Assembly (NCBI GenBank): GCA_030824115.1
Contig: JAVBYI010000007.1
Location: forward strand, 1-58,900
DNA length: 58,900 bases
From: Rhodocyclaceae bacterium
GTDB lineage: Bacteria > Pseudomonadota > Gammaproteobacteria > Burkholderiales > Rhodocyclaceae
Direction of reading: 5' to 3'
Notes under the pieces: generated by a model
Seen by the model: the letters and a program-made list of their open reading frames with translations, nothing else
The model's database searches: none
Told to the model about the DNA's origin: nothing
Made by a program: the position numbers and the translations under genes
In this document: one piece after another, positions 23,694-31,425 of the stretch
Layout: each line of letters begins with the position of its first letter
How positions within the stretch are numbered: position 1 is the first letter of the stretch

Positions 23694-24289
23694 TGCCGCG
23701 CGCCGCCGGATGGGCGGGCGACGAACCAGTAACAGGTAGCCGTGGTGGCCAGGAAGATGATCGCCCGGGTGATTTCGATCAACAGGTCCATCATCGGCTT
23801 GGTGATGATGGGATCTTTAGCGACGAACAAGTCGCTCAGGTCGTTCCACAGCAGGTACATCAGCGCCGCCCAGATCGCCAGCATGGCCAGGTCGAAAAGG
23901 ATGGTGATGCCGGGACGGATCATGCCGCGCACAAAATCGACAGCGATGAACCAGGGGGAGTTTTTCGCCGCCTCGCCAGTGGCATAAGAGGCCTTGTCGC
24001 TGGCAAAGCTGGCGGCGATGGCGTTGATCTGCGCCACTTCAGCCGCACTCTCGCCTTCTTCCTGCACAACTTTGAGGCGCGCTTCGGTTTCTGCCACCAT
24101 CAGCTCACGGTCCTTGTCGCGCATGGCCAGCTCGTGAGCGTTGTGCTCCTTGAGAATCTCGACTTCGCGGGCGATCTCAGCCTTTTTGGCAAAGTAATCG
24201 AGACCCTGGCGGAGTAGGGCGCCGACAATTCCAAGGGCACCGCCACCAGTGGCCGCAGCAAATACACCACCAAGCATTTCAAGCATCAT
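23690..24289 (-). CDS. Phage membrane protein (holin-associated)
   Basis: A 199-residue protein with an N-terminal glycine-rich hydrophobic segment (LGGVFAAATGGGALGIVGAL), a charged coiled-coil (REVEILKEHNAHELAMRDKD) and C-terminal membrane spans (ITILFDLAMLAIWAALMYLL and ITRAIIFLATTATCYWFVAR). Proteins of this layout are common near holins in proteobacterial phages. It could be a second holin or anti-holin, or a pinholin partner. Confidence 0.68.
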   Translation of the reverse strand: MMLEMLGGVFAAATGGGALGIVGALLRQGLDYFAKKAEIAREVEILKEHNAHELAMRDKDRELMVAETEARLKVVQEEGESAAEVAQINAIAASFASDKASYATGEAAKNSPWFIAVDFVRGMIRPGITILFDLAMLAIWAALMYLLWNDLSDLFVAKDPIITKPMMDLLIEITRAIIFLATTATCYWFVARPSGGARQ

Positions 24290-24701
24290 GAATCTCCAGT
24301 TCGAAAGGTTCTCCTGCAGGGATAATTGATTCGAAGCGCCGCACGGCAGGCATTGATCTCAGGACGGCCGCCTGCCCTTTGATGAAGCCAAGTGCCTCAC
24401 CAATGGCGATGCAGCCCTCAACTTGGGCAATAAAGCCGCGCGTCTTGTCGCCCATCAGGTTGGCAGAATGAAAGAGCACCCCGGACCGGTCACGAACACC
24501 CATGATTCGGTAGGTCGAGCGCTTGAGGCGCGGCGACCGCGCCCACACGCAACGGTAGACGCCGGCCGGGATGCACGAGAGTCCGCGTGCGTTGTCGCGC
24601 CACGGCAGTTCGCCAGTGAAGGCGGAAAATCCTTCGGTTGTCAGGCGACCGAAGGTGCCCATATCAGTGCTGTGCCGACGGTCGATGCGCACGCGCCTCA
24701 T
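24279..24701 (-). CDS. DUF5675 family protein, possibly lysis-associated
   Basis: 140 residues from the ATG at 24701 (ATGA overlap with the upstream stop). Conserved-looking points are GTFGRLTTEGFSAFTGELPW, CIPAGVYRCVW, YRIMGVRDRSGVLFHSANLM and GCIAIGEALGF, matching DUF5675 proteins often found beside phage membrane/lysis genes. An enzymatic role in the cell wall has been guessed from context only. No classical endolysin is visible in this phage segment, so this is the best candidate. Confidence 0.7.
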   Translation of the reverse strand: MRRVRIDRRHSTDMGTFGRLTTEGFSAFTGELPWRDNARGLSCIPAGVYRCVWARSPRLKRSTYRIMGVRDRSGVLFHSANLMGDKTRGFIAQVEGCIAIGEALGFIKGQAAVLRSMPAVRRFESIIPAGEPFELEIHDA

Positions 24702-25111
24702 GTTGCCCACTCCAGTTCCAAAACAAACCAGCCATACGGGTGCTCAAGCTGCGCGGACTGGCGAAAGTCTTTGAGGTCGAGGCAGCGCAGTGCGTCGGGG
24801 CCGGTACGCAGGGCGTTCAGCACTTCTTCGAAGAGCGTCAGCTCGGCCTGCTCGATGGCCAGCGACTCGGCGTTTTCGGCGACCTTGATCTGGCCGATTA
24901 GCGCGGCCCGGGCGATGGCATCGAGGCCGAGGCGGCCGTTGAGGTTCTGGTAGTTGCCTTCGCCGCTGGAGACCAGCGTCAGCACACCGGCCAGAAGGTC
25001 GGCGGCCTTGTGCTGTGCCGGGTCTTTGAGGCTGCGCGTGATGACGCGCGTCGGGCAGGCGTCGGTCAGCTGCGTGGCGATCATGGCCAGGTAGTCGTCG
25101 CGCTCAGACAC
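24698..25111 (-). CDS. Phage tail terminator-like protein
   Basis: 137 residues from the GTG at 25111, whose start overlaps the upstream gene's stop by 8 bases. It reads VSERDDYLAMIATQLTDACP, then LLAGVLTLVSSGEGNYQNLN and YGWFVLELEWAT. Size and position after the HK97 gp10-like gene suit a tail terminator or tail-completion protein. The assignment rests on order more than sequence. Confidence 0.6.
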   Translation of the reverse strand: MSERDDYLAMIATQLTDACPTRVITRSLKDPAQHKAADLLAGVLTLVSSGEGNYQNLNGRLGLDAIARAALIGQIKVAENAESLAIEQAELTLFEEVLNALRTGPDALRCLDLKDFRQSAQLEHPYGWFVLELEWAT

Positions 25112-25589
25112 GCTGCGCCTCCTGTGCCGCACGGGCGGCGGCGGCCTGCACGTTGGCGATGATGCGGGCCTGCTGGCTCTCGAAGGCGGGTTGCATGTAG
25201 GGCTGCGCCTTGATGCCCTTGCGGCCGATGGCCCGGGCGATCAGGAAGGTGGTGCGGTCGAGTTCCTTGCCGGTCTGGCGGGTTTTCTGTTTGACCCATT
25301 CCATCAGGCCGCTGCTGGTGCCGGGCATCTTGCCGGGGGCGCGACCGTCTTCAACGGCCCGGGCGTAATTCACACCGGTGGCAACGCGGAAATGCAGCTC
25401 ACCGACCTGTTCGGCGCGGATCGAGTTGGTCAGGGTCGAGAATGCCTTGGGCGCATTGCTCTTCGCGGTGCGCGCCAGTTCTCCGGCCCCGCGCCACAGC
25501 GCATCGTGTACTGCCTTGAACACACCACTATCGACGCGCAACAACATTGCCCTGGCGGCGGCGTCGCGGATATCGATGCGGAGTTCCAT
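25104..25589 (-). CDS. HK97 gp10-like head-tail/tail-completion protein
   Basis: 161 residues from the ATG at 25589. ELRIDIRDAAARAMLLRVDS, FSTLTNSIRAEQVGELHFRV, GVNYARAVEDGRAPGKMPGT and QPYMQPAFESQQARIIANV show the typical HK97 gp10 pattern, including the V-x-Y-A-x-x-V-E-x-G motif. Such proteins complete the neck or tail. The start overlaps the stop of the previous gene by one base. The long upstream extension of this frame is a shadow. Confidence 0.82.
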   Translation of the reverse strand: MELRIDIRDAAARAMLLRVDSGVFKAVHDALWRGAGELARTAKSNAPKAFSTLTNSIRAEQVGELHFRVATGVNYARAVEDGRAPGKMPGTSSGLMEWVKQKTRQTGKELDRTTFLIARAIGRKGIKAQPYMQPAFESQQARIIANVQAAAARAAQEAQRV

Positions 25590-26215
25590 CAGCGCACCGC
25601 TCCTTCGAATTCGGTCATCAGCACTTGGAAGAGTGCAGCCGGGGTGCCGTTCCTTGGCGTGCCGGTGTAGCCGTCGCGCATATGCACCGGCTTGCCGATG
25701 TTGCGCATCGCCAGCTCGCGCAGGGCTTCGGCCTGGGCGCGCAGCAGCAGCAGGGCGCGGTCGCCTGCGGCGATGGTGGTATCTGCCGCTGCGGCGCCGA
25801 TGGCATGGGCGGCGCGGTAGAGATACTGGAAGGCGCTGCCCAGCGCCAGGATGTGGGCGGCCGATGGTGATGGGGTGAAGACGATCAGCTTGCTGCCGGC
25901 CGGGCCGACCACACGCAGGCGGGGCAGGGGGCCGGGGTAGCTGGCCTCCCACGGTTGCGGCATGGTGCCGCGGCTTGACCACAGTTCGCTATCGACGTCG
26001 TCCAGGTCGGCCGGGGCGGCATAGCTGGCAGTGTCGGCGGTGAGTGTGAGCGTGCCGGGCTTGACCAGGGGACGCACCCGACCGAAGTCGAGCGCGGCGA
26101 CGTTCAGATGGCGCACGAAGTCGGCGTCGTCGGCAGCCACAAAGACGCTCGCCGCATCGTGCAGCGAGGCCTTGAGGTCGGCTACCAGGTCAGCCTGTGA
26201 CATCGTGCCGGCCAT
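25589..26215 (-). CDS. Phage head-tail connector-like protein
   Basis: A 208-residue protein (MSQADLVADLKASLHDAASV, DDADFVRHLNVAALDFGRVR, TASYAAPADLDDVDSELWSS) with the look of a head-completion or adaptor protein that docks on the portal. It follows the capsid block and precedes gp10. The exact family is not recognised. Confidence 0.65.
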   Translation of the reverse strand: MAGTMSQADLVADLKASLHDAASVFVAADDADFVRHLNVAALDFGRVRPLVKPGTLTLTADTASYAAPADLDDVDSELWSSRGTMPQPWEASYPGPLPRLRVVGPAGSKLIVFTPSPSAAHILALGSAFQYLYRAAHAIGAAAADTTIAAGDRALLLLRAQAEALRELAMRNIGKPVHMRDGYTGTPRNGTPAALFQVLMTEFEGAVR

Positions 26216-26217
26216 GC

Positions 26218-26574
26218 TTAGTTGCTACCTTCTTCGCCAGCGCCTTTCTCGGCGCGGGTCAGTTGCTCTTCGGCGATGGCGCCCAGCAGCGTGGTGCGCG
26301 GCGATTCGGCGAGCTGCTCGGCGGTGCCAAGGGCGTCCAGTTCCTCGTCGGAAAACGTCGGCAGCAGTTCCTTGAGGTCTTTGACGCTGTGCGCCAGCAG
26401 TTCGGCAATCGGGTCGATTTCCGGCTCTTCGGCAACCGGCTCGGGCGCGGCCGGGCGCAGATGCAGCGGCACCTGGTCGGCGTTGAAGTGGCGCGTCTCG
26501 CCGGCCGGGATCATCTGGCCGGCCACATAGATTGGCATCTTGTTGTTGTTGGTGACGGGGACTTTTTCGTTCAT
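26218..26574 (-). CDS. Phage structural-region hypothetical protein
   Basis: A 118-residue acidic protein. The N-terminal 40 residues (MPIYVAGQMIPAGETRHFNA) are beta-like and common in phage proteins just downstream of the capsid gene. A Pro/Glu-rich linker and a helical acidic C-terminus follow (DLKELLPTFSDEELDALGTA). A head-decoration or connector role is possible. CCGGAGAAC precedes the ATG. Confidence 0.65.
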   Translation of the reverse strand: MNEKVPVTNNNKMPIYVAGQMIPAGETRHFNADQVPLHLRPAAPEPVAEEPEIDPIAELLAHSVKDLKELLPTFSDEELDALGTAEQLAESPRTTLLGAIAEEQLTRAEKGAGEEGSN

Positions 26575-26640
26575 GGTGTTCTCCGGTAAAAGCCCCCTCC
26601 GGCGAACCGGAGGGGGAAAGGCCCAACATGGAGGAGTCGA

Positions 26641-29193
26641 TTACCGATCCACGCGCGCCGTCGCGCTGTAGAGCACGATGCTGGTGAGGCCGGCCTTGAG
26701 CTGCGTGGGCGTGTGCAGGAACACGAACTGGTCGCCGTAGGCTTCCTTCTTGCCGGTGAAGCGGCCGTTGCTGTCCTTCTGGTCCTGCAACTGACCCATG
26801 GTCCAGGCCTTGGCCATGCGGAAGCGGGTCAGGCCGCGCTCACCAATCAGAACGCGCTGGTCGCCCATTGCCAGCCCAGGCGCAAATGACTTGTAGTTCG
26901 GCACGCCCTTGACTAGGCCGAGGTTGCCAATGCTGTCCAGATTGGTGCCGTTGCGGGCGCCATTGGCGGTAAATGCGGCGGCCTGCTCGACCGAAGACAT
27001 CACTGTGCCGCTCATCAGGCCGAAGTTGCAGGCATGGAAACGCTGCTCTTCGATCACCGACTTGCGCAAGGCGTAGCGGTAGAGGAAGGTATCCCAGTGA
27101 TCCTTGGCGGTCGCGCTACCCAGATCGGTGTCGAACTTGTACACGTTGGTGGTGTAGGTGTAGGACGCGACGACGGCATGCGTGTTGGTGGGCGGCGATA
27201 CAGCGCCGGATTCATCGACAAAACTGATCTCGCCGAGGTTGTAGTCAATCGAGTAGTAGAGGCCGGCGGTCTGCGTGCCGGTGCCGTCGTACTCGGTGAT
27301 CGTGACGTTGTTGCTCTTCACCACCACCGGGTAGAGTGTGCTACCCACTTGGCTGCCCTGCATGTTGTAGAGCTTCTTCGGACGCACCACAGGGAAGTTG
27401 TTCAGCACGAAGATGCTCTTGGTGCCGTCGGCAGTCGCCACAGCTTCGTTGGTCACTGCCGTGGACGCGTACTGGTCGGAGGCATTCAACTGCTCGTTGA
27501 AGATCAGGCGCTCGTTATCCTCGCCGATGATGCGGATGGCGTTCTGGGCGTTCTCGGACAACACATCCCAATTGAGCTGCCCATTGCCGGTGAGGTAACG
27601 CAACTCGTCCGACACCTCGAAGGCAAGTTTCTGCGGGATGATGTAGGCATCCTCAATCGCCTGCTTGACGCCGGCACGCGGGATCGCGCCGCCCTCATAA
27701 ACGCGGGTGCTGTCACGGCTGGCGCCCGTGGCGTCGCGGTAGCTGTACGGGATGCCGTGCGTGCTGGTGAAGGGGGCGATGCCGGCATTGACGAACTGCA
27801 TGCCAACCAGACCGTAAAGCGTCTCGCGAATTACCGTGCGCTCGAAGGTGGTCGGCACAGCCACGTCGGACACAATGCCATCGCCGCCGGCCAGCATCTT
27901 GTGCTCGCGGTGCAGTTGTGCGCCATGCTGGGCATCGAAGGCAGCTAATACCTTGTCGGCCAGCTCCTTGTTGGCCTCCTGCAGCGCGCCATTGGTCGCG
28001 GCAAAGCGGCGGGAAGCCGGCATGCTGGCAATCCCGAGGCGACGATCGACAACTTCCTGCAGCGCCTTGACCTCGTTGCTCGAATCGACCGAGATATGCG
28101 CCGAGCCGGAGAACTGGAAGCCCATGCCGGAGAGCTTCTTCGCGGCGGCGAGCTTGTTGCCCATGGCGATCTGCGTCTCGGCGAAGCGCCTGACCTGATC
28201 TGCCGACATATCGGCGGTGATCAGGTCGGCAACGGATTCTGTCAGCTCCTTGCGCGTGGCTTCGTCGAAATCCTTAACGGCGCCGATGGTGTCGGAAAGC
28301 AGCTTGACGTTGGTGTCGCGCTTTTCGGCGAGCACACGGGCCGCATCGGCCTGGCGCACGGTTTCTTCAGCCATCAGCCGCTTCACATCCTCGGCAGTCA
28401 AACCGCCAGCGGGCATCGAGAGCTGCACGACGGCCGGCGTGGTGCCGATCTGTTCGGCGAGCTGCTTGCCAGTGGTTTCGAAGCTGGCCAGCAGCAGCTT
28501 GGCCTGGGCTTCGTCGGTGATGCCGGCGAGCGCCTTTTCGGCGGTGTCGGTCAGCGACTTGATGGTGACTTCAGAGAGCTTGAAGGATTGCAGCGAGGCG
28601 ACCAGAGCCGCCATGAGGGTTTTCCACATGATTGATACCTCCTGGGTAAGTTCGGATAAAAGAGTCGGGTGAATGAAGGTCGGAACATCCGACGCTTCGG
28701 AGAGCTGGATGGGATCTAGGCGCTTGATGCACGGGCGAATGACCAGCCCTGCGCCCAGCAAAGTCGGCCCGTGTTTCTTGCCGGCTTCGTTGTCCTGCCA
28801 GTTCTCGTGATACTCGGCGCTGAGGTAGCGGTATCCCTTCTCGCGGATGGAGGCCAGCCCGAAGGGCGTCCATTCGACCAGCGCACGCAACCGGTCGCCT
28901 TCCACAGAGAGCTTGATGATTTTCCCGGCGGCGCCGCCGCTGGGGTTATGGGCCACGTCGATGAACACGTCCTGGCCGAACACACGCGCATCGAAGTTCT
29001 GCACCATCGAAAGCAGCATTGGCTTCGTGATGTCGAACTTTCCGTAGCGTGGATCGGAGAATGAACCGGTGCGCGTCACCGTCACCCAGCTCGTCGTCGC
29101 GCCTTCCTCCAGATTCACATGGAGCCCAGAGAGGGAACGCACCACCCCGGAATACGCGGCTGCTTCAAGTCGGATGAGTCTTGCCTTGCCCAT
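26641..29193 (-). CDS. Prohead protease-scaffold-major capsid fusion protein
   Basis: 850 residues from the ATG at 29193 (GAGGTG upstream; a GTG two codons earlier is the alternative). Residues 1-185 resemble the Mu gpI-like phage protease (FDITKPMLLSMVQNFDARVF, VFIDVAHNPSGGAAGKI, YLSAEYHENW). Residues about 190-390 are helical and charged, like a scaffold. The rest is a major capsid protein (GIVSDVAVPTTFERTVIRET, YIIPQKLAFEVSDELRYLTG, GDQRVLIGERGLTRFRMAKA). Protease and capsid are usually separate genes. A strong internal ribosome-binding site at 28638-28643 would also make the C-terminal 662 residues alone. Confidence 0.85.
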   Translation of the reverse strand: MGKARLIRLEAAAYSGVVRSLSGLHVNLEEGATTSWVTVTRTGSFSDPRYGKFDITKPMLLSMVQNFDARVFGQDVFIDVAHNPSGGAAGKIIKLSVEGDRLRALVEWTPFGLASIREKGYRYLSAEYHENWQDNEAGKKHGPTLLGAGLVIRPCIKRLDPIQLSEASDVPTFIHPTLLSELTQEVSIMWKTLMAALVASLQSFKLSEVTIKSLTDTAEKALAGITDEAQAKLLLASFETTGKQLAEQIGTTPAVVQLSMPAGGLTAEDVKRLMAEETVRQADAARVLAEKRDTNVKLLSDTIGAVKDFDEATRKELTESVADLITADMSADQVRRFAETQIAMGNKLAAAKKLSGMGFQFSGSAHISVDSSNEVKALQEVVDRRLGIASMPASRRFAATNGALQEANKELADKVLAAFDAQHGAQLHREHKMLAGGDGIVSDVAVPTTFERTVIRETLYGLVGMQFVNAGIAPFTSTHGIPYSYRDATGASRDSTRVYEGGAIPRAGVKQAIEDAYIIPQKLAFEVSDELRYLTGNGQLNWDVLSENAQNAIRIIGEDNERLIFNEQLNASDQYASTAVTNEAVATADGTKSIFVLNNFPVVRPKKLYNMQGSQVGSTLYPVVVKSNNVTITEYDGTGTQTAGLYYSIDYNLGEISFVDESGAVSPPTNTHAVVASYTYTTNVYKFDTDLGSATAKDHWDTFLYRYALRKSVIEEQRFHACNFGLMSGTVMSSVEQAAAFTANGARNGTNLDSIGNLGLVKGVPNYKSFAPGLAMGDQRVLIGERGLTRFRMAKAWTMGQLQDQKDSNGRFTGKKEAYGDQFVFLHTPTQLKAGLTSIVLYSATARVDR
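28627..28643 (-). promoter_or_regulatory. Internal ribosome-binding site and ATG inside protease-capsid gene
   Basis: On the coding strand AGGAGG (28643-28638) is followed by 8 bases and an in-frame ATG (28629-28627), read as MWKTLMAALVASLQ. It lies exactly at the protease-scaffold boundary, so one gene could give both the fusion and a free scaffold-capsid protein. Confidence 0.75.
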
Positions 29194-29330
29194 TGCCACA
29201 CCTCATACGTAAGGTGCGCGGCAGACTCGGGAGCGAACCAACCCCGCCGCGCGTTGATCCGATATGGATCACGCGGCGAGTGTCGCGGCAATCGCTATGA
29301 CATTAAAAGGGGCAGGGGTTGTCGGATTTA

Positions 29331-29639
29331 CTAATAAACGAGATCGGGATCATTGATCTCTTCCGGGACGTTCGGATACGCGGCCTGCAAATCCCCACCC
29401 AGCCGCCAATACTGCCCCAGCACCACAGCCATCTCCACAGGCCTGCGCAGTGGATCCGTGATCTCGTAATCGGTCGGGTGTGGATGGCCGGTTATCCAGC
29501 CTTCACGGATGGCCTGGCGGCACATGCCGGCGACGATGTCGGCGCTTTTTCCGCGCAGCTCGCCGGTCTCCTGGTTCCATTCAAATTCCAGCGGCTGGTC
29601 ATGCGCGGTGGCGGGCTGCAGGGTGTAGTTACGGAACAT
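29331..29639 (-). CDS. Phage hypothetical protein
   Basis: 102 residues from the ATG at 29639, overlapping the MuF gene's end by 11 bases. The sequence (LQPATAHDQPLEFEWNQETG, IVAGMCRQAIREGWITGHPH, PVEMAVVLGQYWRLGGDLQA) suggests a small globular protein in the head module. The function is not recognised. About 137 bases without a gene separate it from the capsid gene. Confidence 0.65.
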   Translation of the reverse strand: MFRNYTLQPATAHDQPLEFEWNQETGELRGKSADIVAGMCRQAIREGWITGHPHPTDYEITDPLRRPVEMAVVLGQYWRLGGDLQAAYPNVPEEINDPDLVY

Positions 29640-31422
29640 AGTGGTAAAGCGCTCCAATCACCAGGTCGAACATTTCTCGGTCCAGCTTCAGTAGTCGATC
29701 CAGCACGGCGGGACTGCCGCCCAGCACCGACTCGAAGCCCATGGTCATGACTTCCATCGCGCCGTATTTTCCCAGATAGCGATTGCTGCCGGAGTAGATC
29801 TTGCCCTGGTACGGGTTGATGTATTTATCTTCACGGGTTACTTCATTACGCGCATATCCGATTCCCGTCAAGCTGCGCAGGCTCTTGATCGGATCGCCAG
29901 ATGTGCGGCGGTGATGAAGCTCCTGGAAGAGATCATCGAGGCCGTTGATGGTGTGCTGCAGCCGGTGGGCGTATTCATGCACGGCCGTGGTGAATCGGCT
30001 GGCATTGATAACCCCGGTCGTGCCGATCGAGCGATAGAAGCCGCGGAGAGCCCCAGCCTTGGCTTCCAGATCGCCAAAGGCATCGGCCGCCTTGGTCCAG
30101 GCATCAGGGAACAGCCGTGAAGCCGCGCGCACAAGTTCGGCGCCCTTGCCGTTGCTGCTTACCCGGGCCGCGGTACCGATGGGGCGCACGGCAGATAGAT
30201 CCTGGCGCAGCACATCAGGAAGTTTCTCGGCAACGTTACCAAGGACTGCAGCCTTGGCCAGTAGCTCGTCGCCCTTGATGCGTCCTAGGCGCAGCATGTC
30301 GTCGATGCCTTTGACCGGTTTTGTATGTGGCTTGGACGGCGGCTTTGGTGGCGGGATTGCCCCGATGCGTTTCTGCACCACCCGCCATGGTGCGCGGATC
30401 ATCCCTTGCTTGAGCTGGCCAGCCTTGAATACTTCGTACTTGTTCTTTCCCAGCACGCCGACCTGTTGCGCCTTGCTCAACCTGGCCAGCGCCTCGGTGG
30501 GTGTTTCCTTGCCGGCGCGATCGGCATCGGTGATCTCGTCCTTGAACACAATCTCAAGGAACGAGAGCGTGTTCGGGTGCGCCGGCCAGGGAGTTTTCTC
30601 GCGCGTCGGATAAACACCAGGACCAAGGCCGTGCAGGTTCTGCGTGGACAGCAGGTCGCAGATGTCAGGCTCGGGGTGGGCCGGGGAGAGCAGGAAGCGC
30701 CAGCCAGCAAAGTCAGGATGGTTGGCGCCGCTCATCATGTAGGCCTCACCGTGCGCACGGTTGATTTCGGTGCGCATCAGGCGCATGGCATTGTCCATCG
30801 CGCTACCGTTTCCGGTGAGCAGCTGGTCGGTTACGCCTTTAGCGATTCTGCCGGCGCCGGAGAGCGCCATCCGGTCCTGAATATCCACCGGCACCTTGTC
30901 GCCACGTGCCAGGAACTCCCGGGCCGCCTGGGCGGCGCCGTGTCCCTGGATCACGGCGCTTTCGATGGCATTCACAACGGCATCACGCGCGCCGCGATCC
31001 AAGCGCCATATCCTGTCGGAAAGCTGCAGGCCATCGGCCGCGACGAAGTTGCGTACGAAGCGCAGCGCATCTTCAGATGTCTGCATGCTGGCGGCCGTGG
31101 CCACGACGGCGCCATTGGGCTGCACCATGCCAAGCGCTGGCCGCGTGCCGTAGTCGGCGGCTTGCGTCAGCGCCTCACCCAGCAGGGCATCGCGCTCGGA
31201 TGACAGGTGCTGCAGGATGCCTTCGACTTGGCCGAGCAGGCTGCGCAGCTCCTGCAGCGACAGGTTGTCGTCGGGGCCGGCATGGCGGCGGATGCGGCCG
31301 GCAATATCTTCGGCCTGCGCCTGGTAGAGGTCGATCAGCGCCTGTGCCACTTCGGCGTCGAGCGATTCGACGGCGCGGTGGGCAATCGCGGTGGCGCGGC
31401 GGATCTGCGCCGGGGTGTTCAT
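29629..31422 (-). CDS. MuF/SPP1 gp7-like head protein with C-terminal metallopeptidase-like domain
   Basis: A 597-residue protein next to the portal gene. The middle carries the MuF core (LMRTEINRAHGEAYMMSGAN, GWRFLLSPAHPEPDICDLL, YPTREKTPWPAHPNTL). The C-terminal 200 residues contain HEYAHRLQH (plus-strand 29965-29979 for HEYAH, residue about 482), a HExxH zinc motif, with a later YGAMEVMTMGFESVLGG that could give the third ligand. MuF proteins enter the capsid in a few copies, and in some temperate phages carry toxin-like C-terminal domains. A packaged metallopeptidase delivered or used in prohead maturation is an inference. Confidence 0.85.
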   Translation of the reverse strand: MNTPAQIRRATAIAHRAVESLDAEVAQALIDLYQAQAEDIAGRIRRHAGPDDNLSLQELRSLLGQVEGILQHLSSERDALLGEALTQAADYGTRPALGMVQPNGAVVATAASMQTSEDALRFVRNFVAADGLQLSDRIWRLDRGARDAVVNAIESAVIQGHGAAQAAREFLARGDKVPVDIQDRMALSGAGRIAKGVTDQLLTGNGSAMDNAMRLMRTEINRAHGEAYMMSGANHPDFAGWRFLLSPAHPEPDICDLLSTQNLHGLGPGVYPTREKTPWPAHPNTLSFLEIVFKDEITDADRAGKETPTEALARLSKAQQVGVLGKNKYEVFKAGQLKQGMIRAPWRVVQKRIGAIPPPKPPSKPHTKPVKGIDDMLRLGRIKGDELLAKAAVLGNVAEKLPDVLRQDLSAVRPIGTAARVSSNGKGAELVRAASRLFPDAWTKAADAFGDLEAKAGALRGFYRSIGTTGVINASRFTTAVHEYAHRLQHTINGLDDLFQELHHRRTSGDPIKSLRSLTGIGYARNEVTREDKYINPYQGKIYSGSNRYLGKYGAMEVMTMGFESVLGGSPAVLDRLLKLDREMFDLVIGALYHYVP

Positions 31423-31425
31423 CGG

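Noticed and set aside
29200..29330. Hidden gene between capsid and the next phage gene
   Set aside because: No start with ribosome-binding site and no frame longer than about 30 codons on the coding strand fits the gap.
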